64,000 nucleotides of DNA from WVYX01 sp039592335 (GTDB lineage: Bacteria; Gemmatimonadota; Gemmatimonadetes; Gemmatimonadales; GWC2-71-9), in contig JBDHBX010000015.1 of the NCBI GenBank assembly GCA_039592335.1, positions 62,001-126,000 on the forward strand. Direction: 5' to 3'. The translations under genes and the position numbers were made by a program. This document shows positions 10,822 through 20,297 of this stretch, piece after piece. Within the stretch, counting starts at the first letter, position 1. Every line of letters starts with the position of its first letter. The notes under the pieces were generated by a model, which was not told where the DNA came from, did not search any database, and saw only the letters and a list, made by a program, of their open reading frames with translations.

Positions 10822-11805
10822 ATGCCAGCCAACCTCACACCGGCGTACAGGGAGGCCGAGGCCAAGTTCCGCAGCGCGGTGACGCGGGAGGAAAGAATCG
10901 CGTGCCTGGAGGAGATGCTCCGGGTGATCCCCAAGCACAAAGGGACGGACAAGCTCCAGGCCGATCTGCGCTCCCGCCTGTCGAAGCTCAAGCGCGAACC
11001 GAAGAAGAAGGGCGCCGCCCGGAGAGACAGTCACCGAGTTCCGAGAGAGGGAGCCGGGCAGGTGGTGCTGGTGGGTCCCCCAAACGCCGGGAAGTCGAGT
11101 CTCGTGGCCTCCCTCACGCATGCCAAGCCCGAGGTCGCCAGCTACCCCCTCACCACTCGGGAAGCCACCCCGGGGATGATGCCCTTCGAGGACATCGCCT
11201 TCCAGCTCGTGGATCTACCCGCGCTGTGCGAGGAGCACGTAGAGCCCTGGGTCTACGATCTGGTGCGCGCCGGGGATCTGGTGTGGCTCGTGGTCTCCAT
11301 CGAGCACCCGCTCGTCGGCCTCGACCTTGAAATGGAGCTTCTGGCGCAGAAGGCCATCACGCTCTATCCAGCGGGGACCGGTGCGCCAACGGAGACGCGG
11401 CCGGGATGGCTCCATAAACCCACCTTGCTGGTCGTCACCGGAATGGACCGAGACGGCTCGGAGGGGGATCTGGCGGCGCTCGAGGAGTTGCTGGAGATCC
11501 CGTGGCCCACGGTGCCCGTGTGTTCCGTTGCGGGCACGGGGTTGGAGGAGTTGGCAAAACGCACCTTCGAGGCTCTGGAGATCATCCGGATCTACGCCAA
11601 GGAGCCCAAGAAGGACGCGGACCGCGACCGACCCTTCACCCTGAGGAAGGGCGCCACCGTCGGGGACTTGGCCCGGACCATCCACAAGGACATCGCCGAC
11701 GGATTCAAGTTCGCCCGCGTGTGGGGACCCAGCGCGTTTGACGGTCAGTCGGTGAAGGCGGCGCACGTCCTGGAGGAAGGGGACGTGGTGGAGATCCACT
11801 GGTGA
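10822..11805 (+). CDS. DRG/Obg-like GTPase with TGS domain and altered G4 motif
   Basis: 327 residues. An N-terminal helical part (IACLEEMLRVIPKHKGTDK) precedes the GTPase: G1 is GPPNAGKSS (about 85-93), the switch region holds YPLTTREATPGMMP, and G3 reads DLPA instead of DxxG. The expected NKxD guanine-recognition motif appears as TGMD (206-209). A TGS domain fills the last 60 residues. The layout matches the bacterial relatives of the eukaryotic DRG proteins, which bind RNA or ribosomes. Loss of the G4 lysine suggests weak or changed nucleotide preference, which is inferred. Confidence 0.82.
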   Translation: MPANLTPAYREAEAKFRSAVTREERIACLEEMLRVIPKHKGTDKLQADLRSRLSKLKREPKKKGAARRDSHRVPREGAGQVVLVGPPNAGKSSLVASLTHAKPEVASYPLTTREATPGMMPFEDIAFQLVDLPALCEEHVEPWVYDLVRAGDLVWLVVSIEHPLVGLDLEMELLAQKAITLYPAGTGAPTETRPGWLHKPTLLVVTGMDRDGSEGDLAALEELLEIPWPTVPVCSVAGTGLEELAKRTFEALEIIRIYAKEPKKDADRDRPFTLRKGATVGDLARTIHKDIADGFKFARVWGPSAFDGQSVKAAHVLEEGDVVEIHW

Positions 11806-11808
11806 GGC

Positions 11809-11927
11809 TCAGCCGATCGTCTTCTCCGGGGGCGGGAGCTCACCAAGGTAGAGCAATTCCAGTATCGAGCCGATTTCGGGAATCATGAAGTAGGCGAACT
11901 CGGCCGCGTCAGGCCCGCTATCGAAAC
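11809..11927 (-). pseudogene. C-terminal remnant of a VOC-like protein
   Basis: The minus strand encodes about 38 codons reading DSGPDAAEFAYF then ILELLYLGELPPPE and a stop. This looks like the end of a vicinal-oxygen-chelate family protein (the ILELLYLG strand and proline-rich tail). The frame runs into the 3' end of the adjacent DUF4242 gene with no start or N-terminal domain, so it is probably a fragment left by a deletion. Confidence 0.4.
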
Positions 11928-12184
11928 ATCTCCGGGTTTATCTCCAGGGAGATCTCGGAGATCCTGTCCGCCGGCAGTCCGGCTCGCTGGGCGTGCTCTC
12001 GAATGGCCTCTGGGTTGGGAGCGTCGTACTCGCAGTAGATCTTGCCCTCGGCCTCGGAGACGTAGCTTCTGACCCAGACGACGCCGGTCATCCCGGCGAG
12101 CACTTCGTTGGATTTCCGACCCGCGCCTGCGAGCTGCTCCGGGGTGAGCGAACCGACGTCGCGCTCGATGATGTATCTAGGCAC
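11918..12184 (-). CDS. DUF4242-type small protein
   Basis: 88 residues. The GTG at 12184 is chosen because GGAGGA sits 4-5 bases before it; a TTG four codons upstream overlaps that ribosome site. The sequence (PRYIIERDVG, VVWVRSYVSEAEGKIYC, EAIREHAQRAGLPADRISEI) matches the DUF4242 pattern, a ferredoxin-like alpha/beta fold sometimes described as nickel-binding. It follows the giant kinase-cyclase-like gene on the same strand, 47 bases downstream, so the two may share a transcript. Cytoplasmic; role unknown. Confidence 0.8.
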   Translation of the reverse strand: MPRYIIERDVGSLTPEQLAGAGRKSNEVLAGMTGVVWVRSYVSEAEGKIYCEYDAPNPEAIREHAQRAGLPADRISEISLEINPEMFR

Positions 12185-12231
12185 TCGTTCCTCCAATCAG
12201 CGGCTGTGGTTCGCGGTACTGCCGGTCGGCG

Positions 12232-15200
12232 CTACAGTCGTTCGCACGCCGCCGTCAGTTTCTCGTCCGCGCATTCATCGGCAATCTTGCGGGCCTGGCC
12301 CGCGAAGTCGAGGGCCCGATCCCACTGATCGCGAGACGCCTCGACCTGCGCGATGCGGAACAGCATCCATCCCTCGCCATCCCGGTCCTCGAGATCCTTC
12401 CGTAGCTGGAGCGAGGCTTCGTATTGCACGAGCGCTTCGTTGGGCTTCCCGATCGCCGCGTACACGTCACCCATCGTCGCGAGCGAGTGGCCCTCGAGAC
12501 TCCGCTGCCTCGTTTGGCGGTTGGTTTCCAACGCCTCGTGAAGCGGCTCCAGGGCCTCCTCGAATCGACGGCCGTCTCGGAGGACCGCGCCGATGCTGTT
12601 CAGCACGAGTCCGACATGGACCTGATCGCCACGGTCACGGAAGATCTCCAGTGCGCGCTCGTAGCATGCGAGTGCCTCGGCGTTGTCCCCCTGCTCCCAA
12701 CGAATCACGCCGAGTGTATTGAGCAGGTTCCCCTGCTTGGGCGCATCGTCGAGCTCGACGGCCAGGTGCAGCGCATCCTGGTACAAGGCGATGACCGCGG
12801 CCGCGTCGGTCCCGGTCCGCCGCGTGAGCCGGGCGACGCCTTCCACCGCTTCCATCTCACCGGGCAGATTCTCCCTGCCCTTCCTTAGAGCCCGCACCTT
12901 GCGCCATTCGGTGATCGCGGCTCCGGAATCTCGGAGCTCCTGCTCGTAGATCTCCGCCAGCCGCTGTCGCGTGTCGCCTTCCAGCGAACGCTCACCCATT
13001 CGCTCGAAAACCTCGGCCTTCTCGCGGATGTACGGGAGCGCTTCCCTTGGCCGCCCGAGCGCCAAGAGCAACTCGCTGAGTCCATGCAGTCCCTGCGTCA
13101 GTCCAGTAGCGTACTGGATCTCGCGCATCCGCCGCACCACGTCCTCGTAGATGCGGATGGCCTCCTCCGAGTTGCCCTGTAGGTGTGTTATGGCTGCCAT
13201 GGCCGTCAACGTGAACGACGTTTGCCCAACCAGGCGGTGGCGATCCAGGATCGCGAGCCCTTTCTGCAGGTACTCCATCGCCTTGTCCAACTCACCCCGC
13301 TCGCGATGGATTCCGGCCGCCATGAAGAGGGCGAAATGTGCTCCCACCTCGAGTTTCCCCTCTTGGAAGAGCTGCACGGCCTCCTCGTAATGGCGGAGGG
13401 CCTCATCGGTTCGTGCAGCGCCCTTCAGGACCGTGCCGAGGTTGTTGAGGTCCTGCGCCACCGCCTCCCAGTCCTTCCGCTCGCGGTCGATGGCGAGTGC
13501 GGCCTCCGCGGCGGCGATGGCCGGCTCGAACTCTCCCTCGTGCCATCCGACAAACCCCATGCTCCGCAGCGCGTTTCGCTCCCCGACGCGATCCGACAGG
13601 GCTCGCCAAATCTCGAGCGAGTTGTCGAGCGCTTCCCGGGCCTCTGCAAACTGCCCGAGTAGCGTGAGAAGATCACCCTGCCTGATATATGTCTCGGCGA
13701 GTTGACGATCATGCGTTCCCGGTTCGGCCAGCGACAGAAGCTCGTCGATAATCGTGCGCTGTTGATCCCGGTTCCCCACTGTCTCACACGCTCGCTCCCA
13801 CGCGAGGAGCACGTCGATCTCTACCTTCCGACGTTCGTCGCTCTCCTCAAGCTTCATGACCCAGCGGTGCACGTTCTCCAGCATCCGCGACTGATGCGCG
13901 AACAGACTCAGATCGCACGCTTTCTCCGCCGCGCGACGCCCATATCGCACGGCCGCGGGCCATCGCTCGGCGATGCTGAAGTGGTGCGCGAAGATATCCG
14001 GTTGCTCTGCGGCGCGATCCGCTTGTACCTCTTCGAGGACCTCGCCAACCAGACCGTGCAACTTCTTACGCTGGTGCTGCACGAGACTCTCGTACGCCGC
14101 TTCCTGCGTGAGCGCATGTTTGAAACGGTATGCCGCCTCCGGGAGTACCCGGACCTGCTGGATCATCCCCAACGACTTGAGCGCTTCGAGCGAAGACGGG
14201 AGCGCAGTCGCATCGGGAAGTGCCCGCTCGAGAATGTCGCGCGCGAACTCGCGGCCAACCACGGAGGCGAGGCGCAGGACCTCCCGTGCTTCGGGATCCA
14301 CCCGATCCAGCCGACTGCGGAGCACTGCCTGCACGGTGTCGGGCAGCTGCAGCGTCTCCACACTCCCCGTCAGGGTCATCGTCCCCTCCTCCTCCCTGAG
14401 CAGGCCCTCCTCCCGCATGGCGTGGCACAGCTCTTCGAGGAAGAAGGGGTTGCCTGCCGTCCGTTCGTGCAGATGCTGGCCGAGATCGTCCGCGATGCGA
14501 TCAACCTTCAGGCCCGAGCAGATGACGGCAATCGAAGAAGAAGGCTCGAGCGGACCCAGGCGGATCGTCGTGTGGTGGTCCACCTGGCCGAGGTCGGGGA
14601 TTCCCTGCGGACGAGCGGTCACCACAACAAGCAGCGGGTGGGCCACTGCGATGCCCGCCAGTTGCTTGAGCGTCTCACGCGACGCCCCATCGGCCCAGTG
14701 CCAATCTTCCAGCAGCATGACCACCGGCCGCTGCCTAGACGCCACGGTGAACACGGCCGCGAGTCCCTCCGACATCGCCAGGCGAAGGTCCTCGCCTTTG
14801 AGGTGCTCGAGAGACGCATGCTCCTCGGATTGAATCGAGAGCAGGTGAAGATAGATGGGAATGAAGTCACCGAGATCCGGATCGACTGCCCGAATGGCAT
14901 CAACGACCGATTCCGCCTGGTGCTCGACCCCGTCTCGCAGACCGAGAACGTGCCGCAGTGCCTCGATGAACGGGAGATACGGGGTAGTCGCCCCTAACGA
15001 CTCGCACCGTCCTTCGATGACGTGCACGGCGGCGGGGTCCAAGGTGTGCAGGAACTCGTAACGCAAGCGACTCTTCCCGACACCAGCGTCGCCCACGACC
15101 GACACGACCTGGCCCTCCCCGGTGAGGGATCGCTCGAGACAGCTCTGCAGCGTCCCCATCTGGGCGTCTCGTCCCGCGAAACGTGTGAGTCCGTTGCGTT

Positions 15201-16893
15201 CGGCGCCCTCGAGCCGTGTGCGCACTCCCGACTCTCCGACCACGCGGTGAGGCGTGATCACGGACCCGCCCCCACTGACCGCAAAGGAACTGAGGGGTTC
15301 GGTGGTGAAGAATGGCACCAACAGCCGCTCCGTGTCGGCACTCACGAGCACGTGGTTGGCGGCGGCGTGCTCAGTGAGCCTGGCGGCAACGCGTACGGCG
15401 TCCCCGGCCAGCGCGAATCGCTGGCCCTGGTGACGACTCGGCCGGGCCACCACGAAGCCTGTGCTGATCCCGGTCCGCACGCCGAGGGCGGATCCCGTCG
15501 CATCCCGCAGCTCGTCATTCACGGCTGCGACATACTGCTGGAGCTGGAGCGCCGCGCGCACCGCCCGGTGTGCGTCGTCCTCGTGTGCCAGGGGCACACC
15601 GAAGATCGCCTCCAGCTCCTCGCCGGCAGCACCATTCAACACACCACCGTGTTTGCCCACGATCGCCTCCGCGGCCAAATGGATGCGATCCATGACGCGC
15701 TCGAGGTCGTCGGCATCCAGGTGCTCGACCAGCATCGCATACCCTTCGACGGACGAGTGGAGCACCGTGGCATGCCGTCGCTCGCTGTCGGTCAAGGGCG
15801 GTTCGGGACTCGCGCCCACCACCCCAGGCACCATATCCTGCGGCGCCATCGTGGCGCCCGGTTTCGCGCCCGGCTCGGACGACTGGCCACAACGGCCGCA
15901 GAAGGCCACATCCGGTGCCACAGCGGCACCACAGCTCCCGCACACCTTCTCCAGTGCAGAGCCGCAGCCATCACAGAAGCGGTGCCCGCAGGGGTTGTCC
16001 CGCTCACAACTGGGACAGGAGACCGACAGGACGGCCCCGCCGGCCGAGGGAGCTGGCGCCGCGGCAGACGTGAGTGCTGCAGCAAATTCCGATGCCGACG
16101 CGAACCGATCGGTGGGGGCTTTGGCAAGCGCCTTGGCCACGGCTTGCTCCACGTGGAGCGGCACCCCACTCCGCGCCGCGCCGATGGGCGCCGGTTCCTG
16201 CGTGAGCACCTTGGCAATGACCGCTTGCACGGTGGGCCCCGTGTGGGGGGGAGCGCCGGTCAGTAGCTCGTACAACACGGAGCCCAGCGCGTAGATGTCG
16301 CTCGCCGCACCCAAAGACTCGTCTCCGACCGCCTGCTCCGGACTCATGTACTGCGGAGTTCCGACCAGGAGGCCCGTTGCGGTGAGGCGCTCCTCGTCCA
16401 CGCCGCTCACCGCCAACGCGATGCCGAAGTCGGTGACGAACACCTGCCCATCACGCAGCAGGATGTTGGCGGGCTTGATGTCCCGATGGATGACCCCATG
16501 CCGGTGGGCGTAGTCGAGCGCCGATGCAATCGCCACCGCATACCCAACGGCCTCATCCACCGCGACCTGCTTTTCCCCGTCCATCCGCTGCCGCAGCGAT
16601 TCGCCCTCAACAAACGGCATGACGTAGAAGAGGAGACCGTCGGCTTCCCCCGAATCGAAGAGCGGCAGAATGTTGGGGTGCTGCAGGTTCGCCGTGACGC
16701 GGATCTCGCTGAGAAACCGTTCGGCACCGATTGCGGCCGCGAGGTCGGGGAGGAGCACCTTGAGCGCGACGGGGCGGTCGTGCTTCAGGTCTCGGGCCAG
16801 ATACACGATGGCCATGCCGCCACGCCCCACCACGTGCTGCACGGCGTAGCGGTCCGCCACCGCGGTGGCGAGACGCTCAGTTAGATCGGTCAT
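12232..16893 (-). CDS. Giant Ser/Thr kinase - double zinc ribbon - cyclase-like - AAA ATPase - TPR protein
   Basis: 1553 residues. Domains in order: a Hanks kinase (1-270) with GRGGMA loop, Lys45, HRDIKPAN and DFGIA all intact; two zinc ribbons (about 291-340, paired CxxC motifs); a class III cyclase-like domain (about 369-545) in which both metal aspartates are replaced (LHSSVEG for the usual FADIxG, GEELEAIFG for GDGxxAxFG); an AAA ATPase of the type found with LuxR and cyclases (Walker A GDAGVGKSR near 603); and about 12 TPR-like helical repeats from 950 to the end. No membrane helix is seen. It probably integrates signals as a cytoplasmic scaffold kinase. Similar kinase-cyclase-AAA-TPR chains occur in other bacteria with many kinases. 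Confidence 0.9.
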   Translation of the reverse strand: MTDLTERLATAVADRYAVQHVVGRGGMAIVYLARDLKHDRPVALKVLLPDLAAAIGAERFLSEIRVTANLQHPNILPLFDSGEADGLLFYVMPFVEGESLRQRMDGEKQVAVDEAVGYAVAIASALDYAHRHGVIHRDIKPANILLRDGQVFVTDFGIALAVSGVDEERLTATGLLVGTPQYMSPEQAVGDESLGAASDIYALGSVLYELLTGAPPHTGPTVQAVIAKVLTQEPAPIGAARSGVPLHVEQAVAKALAKAPTDRFASASEFAAALTSAAAPAPSAGGAVLSVSCPSCERDNPCGHRFCDGCGSALEKVCGSCGAAVAPDVAFCGRCGQSSEPGAKPGATMAPQDMVPGVVGASPEPPLTDSERRHATVLHSSVEGYAMLVEHLDADDLERVMDRIHLAAEAIVGKHGGVLNGAAGEELEAIFGVPLAHEDDAHRAVRAALQLQQYVAAVNDELRDATGSALGVRTGISTGFVVARPSRHQGQRFALAGDAVRVAARLTEHAAANHVLVSADTERLLVPFFTTEPLSSFAVSGGGSVITPHRVVGESGVRTRLEGAERNGLTRFAGRDAQMGTLQSCLERSLTGEGQVVSVVGDAGVGKSRLRYEFLHTLDPAAVHVIEGRCESLGATTPYLPFIEALRHVLGLRDGVEHQAESVVDAIRAVDPDLGDFIPIYLHLLSIQSEEHASLEHLKGEDLRLAMSEGLAAVFTVASRQRPVVMLLEDWHWADGASRETLKQLAGIAVAHPLLVVVTARPQGIPDLGQVDHHTTIRLGPLEPSSSIAVICSGLKVDRIADDLGQHLHERTAGNPFFLEELCHAMREEGLLREEEGTMTLTGSVETLQLPDTVQAVLRSRLDRVDPEAREVLRLASVVGREFARDILERALPDATALPSSLEALKSLGMIQQVRVLPEAAYRFKHALTQEAAYESLVQHQRKKLHGLVGEVLEEVQADRAAEQPDIFAHHFSIAERWPAAVRYGRRAAEKACDLSLFAHQSRMLENVHRWVMKLEESDERRKVEIDVLLAWERACETVGNRDQQRTIIDELLSLAEPGTHDRQLAETYIRQGDLLTLLGQFAEAREALDNSLEIWRALSDRVGERNALRSMGFVGWHEGEFEPAIAAAEAALAIDRERKDWEAVAQDLNNLGTVLKGAARTDEALRHYEEAVQLFQEGKLEVGAHFALFMAAGIHRERGELDKAMEYLQKGLAILDRHRLVGQTSFTLTAMAAITHLQGNSEEAIRIYEDVVRRMREIQYATGLTQGLHGLSELLLALGRPREALPYIREKAEVFERMGERSLEGDTRQRLAEIYEQELRDSGAAITEWRKVRALRKGRENLPGEMEAVEGVARLTRRTGTDAAAVIALYQDALHLAVELDDAPKQGNLLNTLGVIRWEQGDNAEALACYERALEIFRDRGDQVHVGLVLNSIGAVLRDGRRFEEALEPLHEALETNRQTRQRSLEGHSLATMGDVYAAIGKPNEALVQYEASLQLRKDLEDRDGEGWMLFRIAQVEASRDQWDRALDFAGQARKIADECADEKLTAACERL

Positions 16894-17089
16894 GGGGTTC
16901 TTCCAGGGCGGATCCGCAAGCCGAGTAATTTAGTCTGATTTCGGGCGTTGGGAAGCTCCAGCATGGGCCGCGTCACTCGGGCCTACAAGGCGGCGGCGCG
17001 GCTCCCGCTCCTTAAGCTCTTGTCATTACTTGTCTTGCCTGGTCCGTGTCCGCCCCGGTGGGCGCCCGGGCGGTTCGAGCATTCAGGAC

Positions 17090-17818
17090 CTACCTTCTGC
17101 GGATCTTCCCCAGCGCTTCGCTGGCGGCCCTTCGGACCTTGACGTCAGAATCGTCCTGAGCCTGGAGCAACGCGTCGAGGGCTCGAGGGTCTCCCAGCTC
17201 CCCTAGCCCGATGGCGGCGTGCATCCGCATGAGGGCGCTCGGGTCCTGCAGCGCATCCAGGAGCGGCTCCAACGCACGCGAGTCGCCCGACAGCCCCAAA
17301 CCGTGGGCGGCGTGGGCTCGAACCTCTTCGATGTCACGGCCGTGCATGGTCTCCAGCAGCACATCGTAGGACCGAGGATCCCCCAGCTGGCCCAGCGCAA
17401 CGGCGGCATGCTCCCGCACCCGTGGATCCGGATCGTTCCGCATCACTTCGGCGAGCGGGTCGCTCGCCCGCGCGTCTCCCAGCAAGCCGAGGGCGGCGCA
17501 GGCGTGCTCGCGGACGTCGGCATCCCGATCATTGCGAATGACTTCGATGAGAGGGGGTACGGCGCGCCGGTCGCCCAGCCGCCCCAGGGCGGTGGCCGCG
17601 TGCTCCCGCATGTCCGGATCTTCCATCTTGAGCATGCGGAGCAGCGTTTCCAGGTCGTTCGCGACGCCCCGCAGTCTCGCAGCCTCGACTGCACGCGCGA
17701 TCTCGGCCGACGATAGCGGTTGGCCCGCAGGTGCAACGGCGCCCCTCCCGGGGCTGAAGGCCAGCTGCGACAATACCAGTGCAACGCCGGCCAGAGTGAC
17801 AGTGGCGTGATTCGACAT
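17090..17818 (-). CDS. Secreted HEAT-repeat protein
   Basis: 242 residues. The ATG at 17818 follows GGGGGGAA and begins a signal peptide (TVTLAGVALVLSQLAFSPG). The rest is six or so HEAT/PBS-lyase-type repeats of about 31 residues, each with the pattern DPDxREHAAxALGxLGD and alternating DRDADVREHA, DPRVREHA and EVRAHA starts. Such solenoids bind proteins. There is no second domain. It is probably periplasmic. Partners are unknown. Confidence 0.85.
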   Translation of the reverse strand: MSNHATVTLAGVALVLSQLAFSPGRGAVAPAGQPLSSAEIARAVEAARLRGVANDLETLLRMLKMEDPDMREHAATALGRLGDRRAVPPLIEVIRNDRDADVREHACAALGLLGDARASDPLAEVMRNDPDPRVREHAAVALGQLGDPRSYDVLLETMHGRDIEEVRAHAAHGLGLSGDSRALEPLLDALQDPSALMRMHAAIGLGELGDPRALDALLQAQDDSDVKVRRAASEALGKIRRR

Positions 17819-17968
17819 GGTCGGTTCCCCCCTGTCCTTCATCGGTCGTCTCACTGAGTACGATGCGATGAGGCGGGGAATCGTTGCAGCGGGACGTACC
17901 GGGGGACACCTCCATCCACCGTAACGAGGCGGCTCACGTGTATCCCTCCTGTTCGCGCTACGGCGTGG

Positions 17969-18124
17969 TCACGAGCTCTCACCCGCGCGTGGCTCCAGCG
18001 CTTTGGGTTCCTCCCCCCGCTGCTGCGTGAGCATGCGCTCGGTGAAGTCGAGACGCTCGTGGTAGTCCTCAAGCAGTTGGGCCTGGTCCGTTGCGAACTC
18101 CGATAGCTGCTCGACACGCTGCTC
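17969..18124 (-). pseudogene. Coiled-coil tail remnant
   Basis: A minus-strand frame of about 51 codons with strong coding character (EQRVEQLSEFATDQAQLLED then YHERLDFTERMLTQQRG) is closed by an in-frame stop immediately upstream and has no start codon. The DFTERMLTQQR pattern is like the C-terminal coiled-coil of small single-helix membrane proteins in this bacterial group. It looks like a degraded gene in the 457-base gap between the HEAT-repeat gene and the next gene; the rest of the gap shows nothing else. Confidence 0.4.
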
Positions 18125-18276
18125 TCACCCTCGCATTCACTACGAGAGGGGCGAGAGAGCGGTTTCCGCCTCGCGCCGCCACGGCGTAGGTGGTGACCGG
18201 CGTCACATTCGCGCGCTCCAGCAGGGCAGATCTTCTTGTCCCCTAACTCTTCACACGCCGAAGCAGTCGCCAGCGG

Positions 18277-20235
18277 GTGCCTCTCGTGCCAGTACCAGCC
18301 ATCGCCATTCACGGATCAGGGGACCGCTCGGAAATCGCGCGAGCCGTCGACGGCAACTTTAAAGATTCCACCCTGTACGACCGGGTGGTCACCCTGGCCT
18401 TCGACTGGGGCACGGTAACTCCCGAGTCGAGCTACAAGGGAGCCCACGACCTGTACCGCTTCCTCAAGCGGCACGCCGCCAATATCGGGGCGGCGTCCCG
18501 CGTGGGGCTGGACTTCGGACTCCACTCCCTCGAACGGTTGGTGGGCGCCTTGCAGGTCCAAGTGCATCGGCTGCTCCAGGCGGTGCTGTCGGCGCTGGTG
18601 GCGATGCTGTTCGCCACGCTGGTGGCCAAACTCGTGGTCCTGGCGCCGGCGGCGTGGCTCGGTCTGCCTACGATCACGCTCTCACCCATGCGGTGGCTGG
18701 CCACGGCCGTGAGCTGGACGCAGGTCGCGCTTGCCGCCGGGATCACGCTATTGATCGCGCTCGCCGGGTTGCGCCTGCTGCTCACCATGTCCGCGCGGCC
18801 GGTCGCCGTCACGTTTCGCAGCATCGTCCTCCTGTTGCTGCAGCCGGTGCTGGTCATCACGCTCGGCGCCTTCGCTGCAGCGTGGTGGCTGCTGTTGGCA
18901 ATCTTCACCTTCCTCGTTGTCTTGTCGTATTTCGCTGCAGGCGTCGCCGCGGCGTTGCTCTGGGCCGGTGCTCTCGCTGCCGTGATCACGCTACGCATGC
19001 TCTGGGCGCGCGGATCACTGCCCGGGCCACTCAAAGTGGCGCTCGAAGCCTTCCGGTACCTCGGTGAGCCACGGTACCGGGAACGAATCCAGCAGGCTTT
19101 GGACAAGGCGATCGTGCAGGCGCGGACACGCATCGGCAACGAGCAGGACTTCGTGCTGGTCGCCCAGGGCATCGGAACGGTGATCGCCCTCGATTCCGTC
19201 TCGCACTCGCGCGTCTGGAGAAAGACAGATCGCGTGCTGCTCGTGACGATGGGCTCGCCGCTCAGGCGGTGGTTCCTGACGCTCTATCCAGGTACCCTCT
19301 TCCCCGAGCGCATGGAGAGCGTGGTCGACTTCGTCGTGCGACGCCTGAGCGAGCTTCGGTGGGTCAACATCTACCGCCCGTGGGATTACCTGGGCGCCGC
19401 GCTCGACCTGAAGCCCTTTAGCGGGCGGGACATAACGACGGGGATCGGCCAGCAGCGCTTCTTCGGTCATACCGACTATTGGCGCGATATTGACGCCCGA
19501 AGAACGTTCCAGCACGGCCTGCTCCGGCTCAAGAACGTGAAGCCGCGTCCCGTGGCGCGGAGGGAGTCGGTTCACGAGCTGCCCAAACCGCGAGGCGCCG
19601 CCGAATTCCGCATCCCCGCGCTCGCGCGCACACTGCTCAGGACCGGGGTGGTGCTCGCCACCGTCGGATGGATGCTCTGGTGGGTGGCGACGGGCTCCGG
19701 CGTGCTCGTGTCGGGGGTCGAGGGCCCGTCCGAACTGCTCGAGCGGCGGGGCGTCGTGGTCGAAGCCGCTGTCACCCATCGCCGCGAAACCGTGGAGAAT
19801 AACCTGGGTGTGACGTACGTGGACCACTGGGTGTTCGCGTTCAGGGATTCGAGCGGGGTGGCGCGGCGCCTCAAGGTCGAGCGCGACGCTAGCGATGCCC
19901 ACCTCGGTATTGCCCCCCCCGGCTTCGACCCCCGCACGCTCACCCGCCGGATCCGCGCCGCGTGCAGCGACACCTGGCCCCCGGATTGGTGGCCGATGGG
20001 AAACGTGCAGGCAAGCTGCACCCTGGAGGGCGTCCGGCTGCGGTACTACACGGGAGACCTGGCCGTGCTCGACCTTCCGGACTTCCAGCCGCGGCGGTTC
20101 GGGAGAGAGCCGGTCCGGGGATGGACTGAGGCCGGTGTCGCTGCGGCCATGCTCTCGGTGCTGGTCCTGATTCCCTTTGTGCTGGGACTCAGGGTGTTCG
20201 GCGTGCTCCTCGGACTTAGTCGTGTTCCCTCCTGA
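18277..20235 (+). CDS. Large membrane protein with hydrolase-like and DUF3592-like parts
   Basis: 652 residues from a GTG start; no clear ribosome site, so the start is uncertain. Residues 5-70 (AIAIHGSGD) look like the first strand of an alpha/beta hydrolase. Four or five transmembrane spans follow at about 90-240. A cytoplasmic segment reads FVLVAQGIGTVIALDSV then MGSPL, which matches a lipase strand-nucleophile elbow except that the GxSxG serine is missing (AQGIG). A second membrane span near 460 precedes a DUF3592-like extracellular domain and a final helix. It may be a lipid- or envelope-related protein. Catalysis is doubtful. Confidence 0.65.
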   Translation: MPLVPVPAIAIHGSGDRSEIARAVDGNFKDSTLYDRVVTLAFDWGTVTPESSYKGAHDLYRFLKRHAANIGAASRVGLDFGLHSLERLVGALQVQVHRLLQAVLSALVAMLFATLVAKLVVLAPAAWLGLPTITLSPMRWLATAVSWTQVALAAGITLLIALAGLRLLLTMSARPVAVTFRSIVLLLLQPVLVITLGAFAAAWWLLLAIFTFLVVLSYFAAGVAAALLWAGALAAVITLRMLWARGSLPGPLKVALEAFRYLGEPRYRERIQQALDKAIVQARTRIGNEQDFVLVAQGIGTVIALDSVSHSRVWRKTDRVLLVTMGSPLRRWFLTLYPGTLFPERMESVVDFVVRRLSELRWVNIYRPWDYLGAALDLKPFSGRDITTGIGQQRFFGHTDYWRDIDARRTFQHGLLRLKNVKPRPVARRESVHELPKPRGAAEFRIPALARTLLRTGVVLATVGWMLWWVATGSGVLVSGVEGPSELLERRGVVVEAAVTHRRETVENNLGVTYVDHWVFAFRDSSGVARRLKVERDASDAHLGIAPPGFDPRTLTRRIRAACSDTWPPDWWPMGNVQASCTLEGVRLRYYTGDLAVLDLPDFQPRRFGREPVRGWTEAGVAAAMLSVLVLIPFVLGLRVFGVLLGLSRVPS

Positions 20236-20242
20236 AGACAAC

Positions 20243-20267
20243 AGCGCCCGGCACTGGGCCGGGCGCT
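20243..20267. repeat. Hairpin family A, copy 1
   Basis: AGCGCCCGGC and GCCGGGCGCT form a perfect 10-bp stem around ACTGG, 8 bases after the stop of the preceding gene and between convergent genes. It could terminate both transcripts. Confidence 0.75.
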
Positions 20268-20297
20268 CGATGTCAGACTGCTGCTACCTCGCGCTCA

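Noticed and set aside
12232..16893. Class III cyclase as an active enzyme
   Set aside because: Both metal-binding aspartates are replaced, so I call the domain cyclase-like only.
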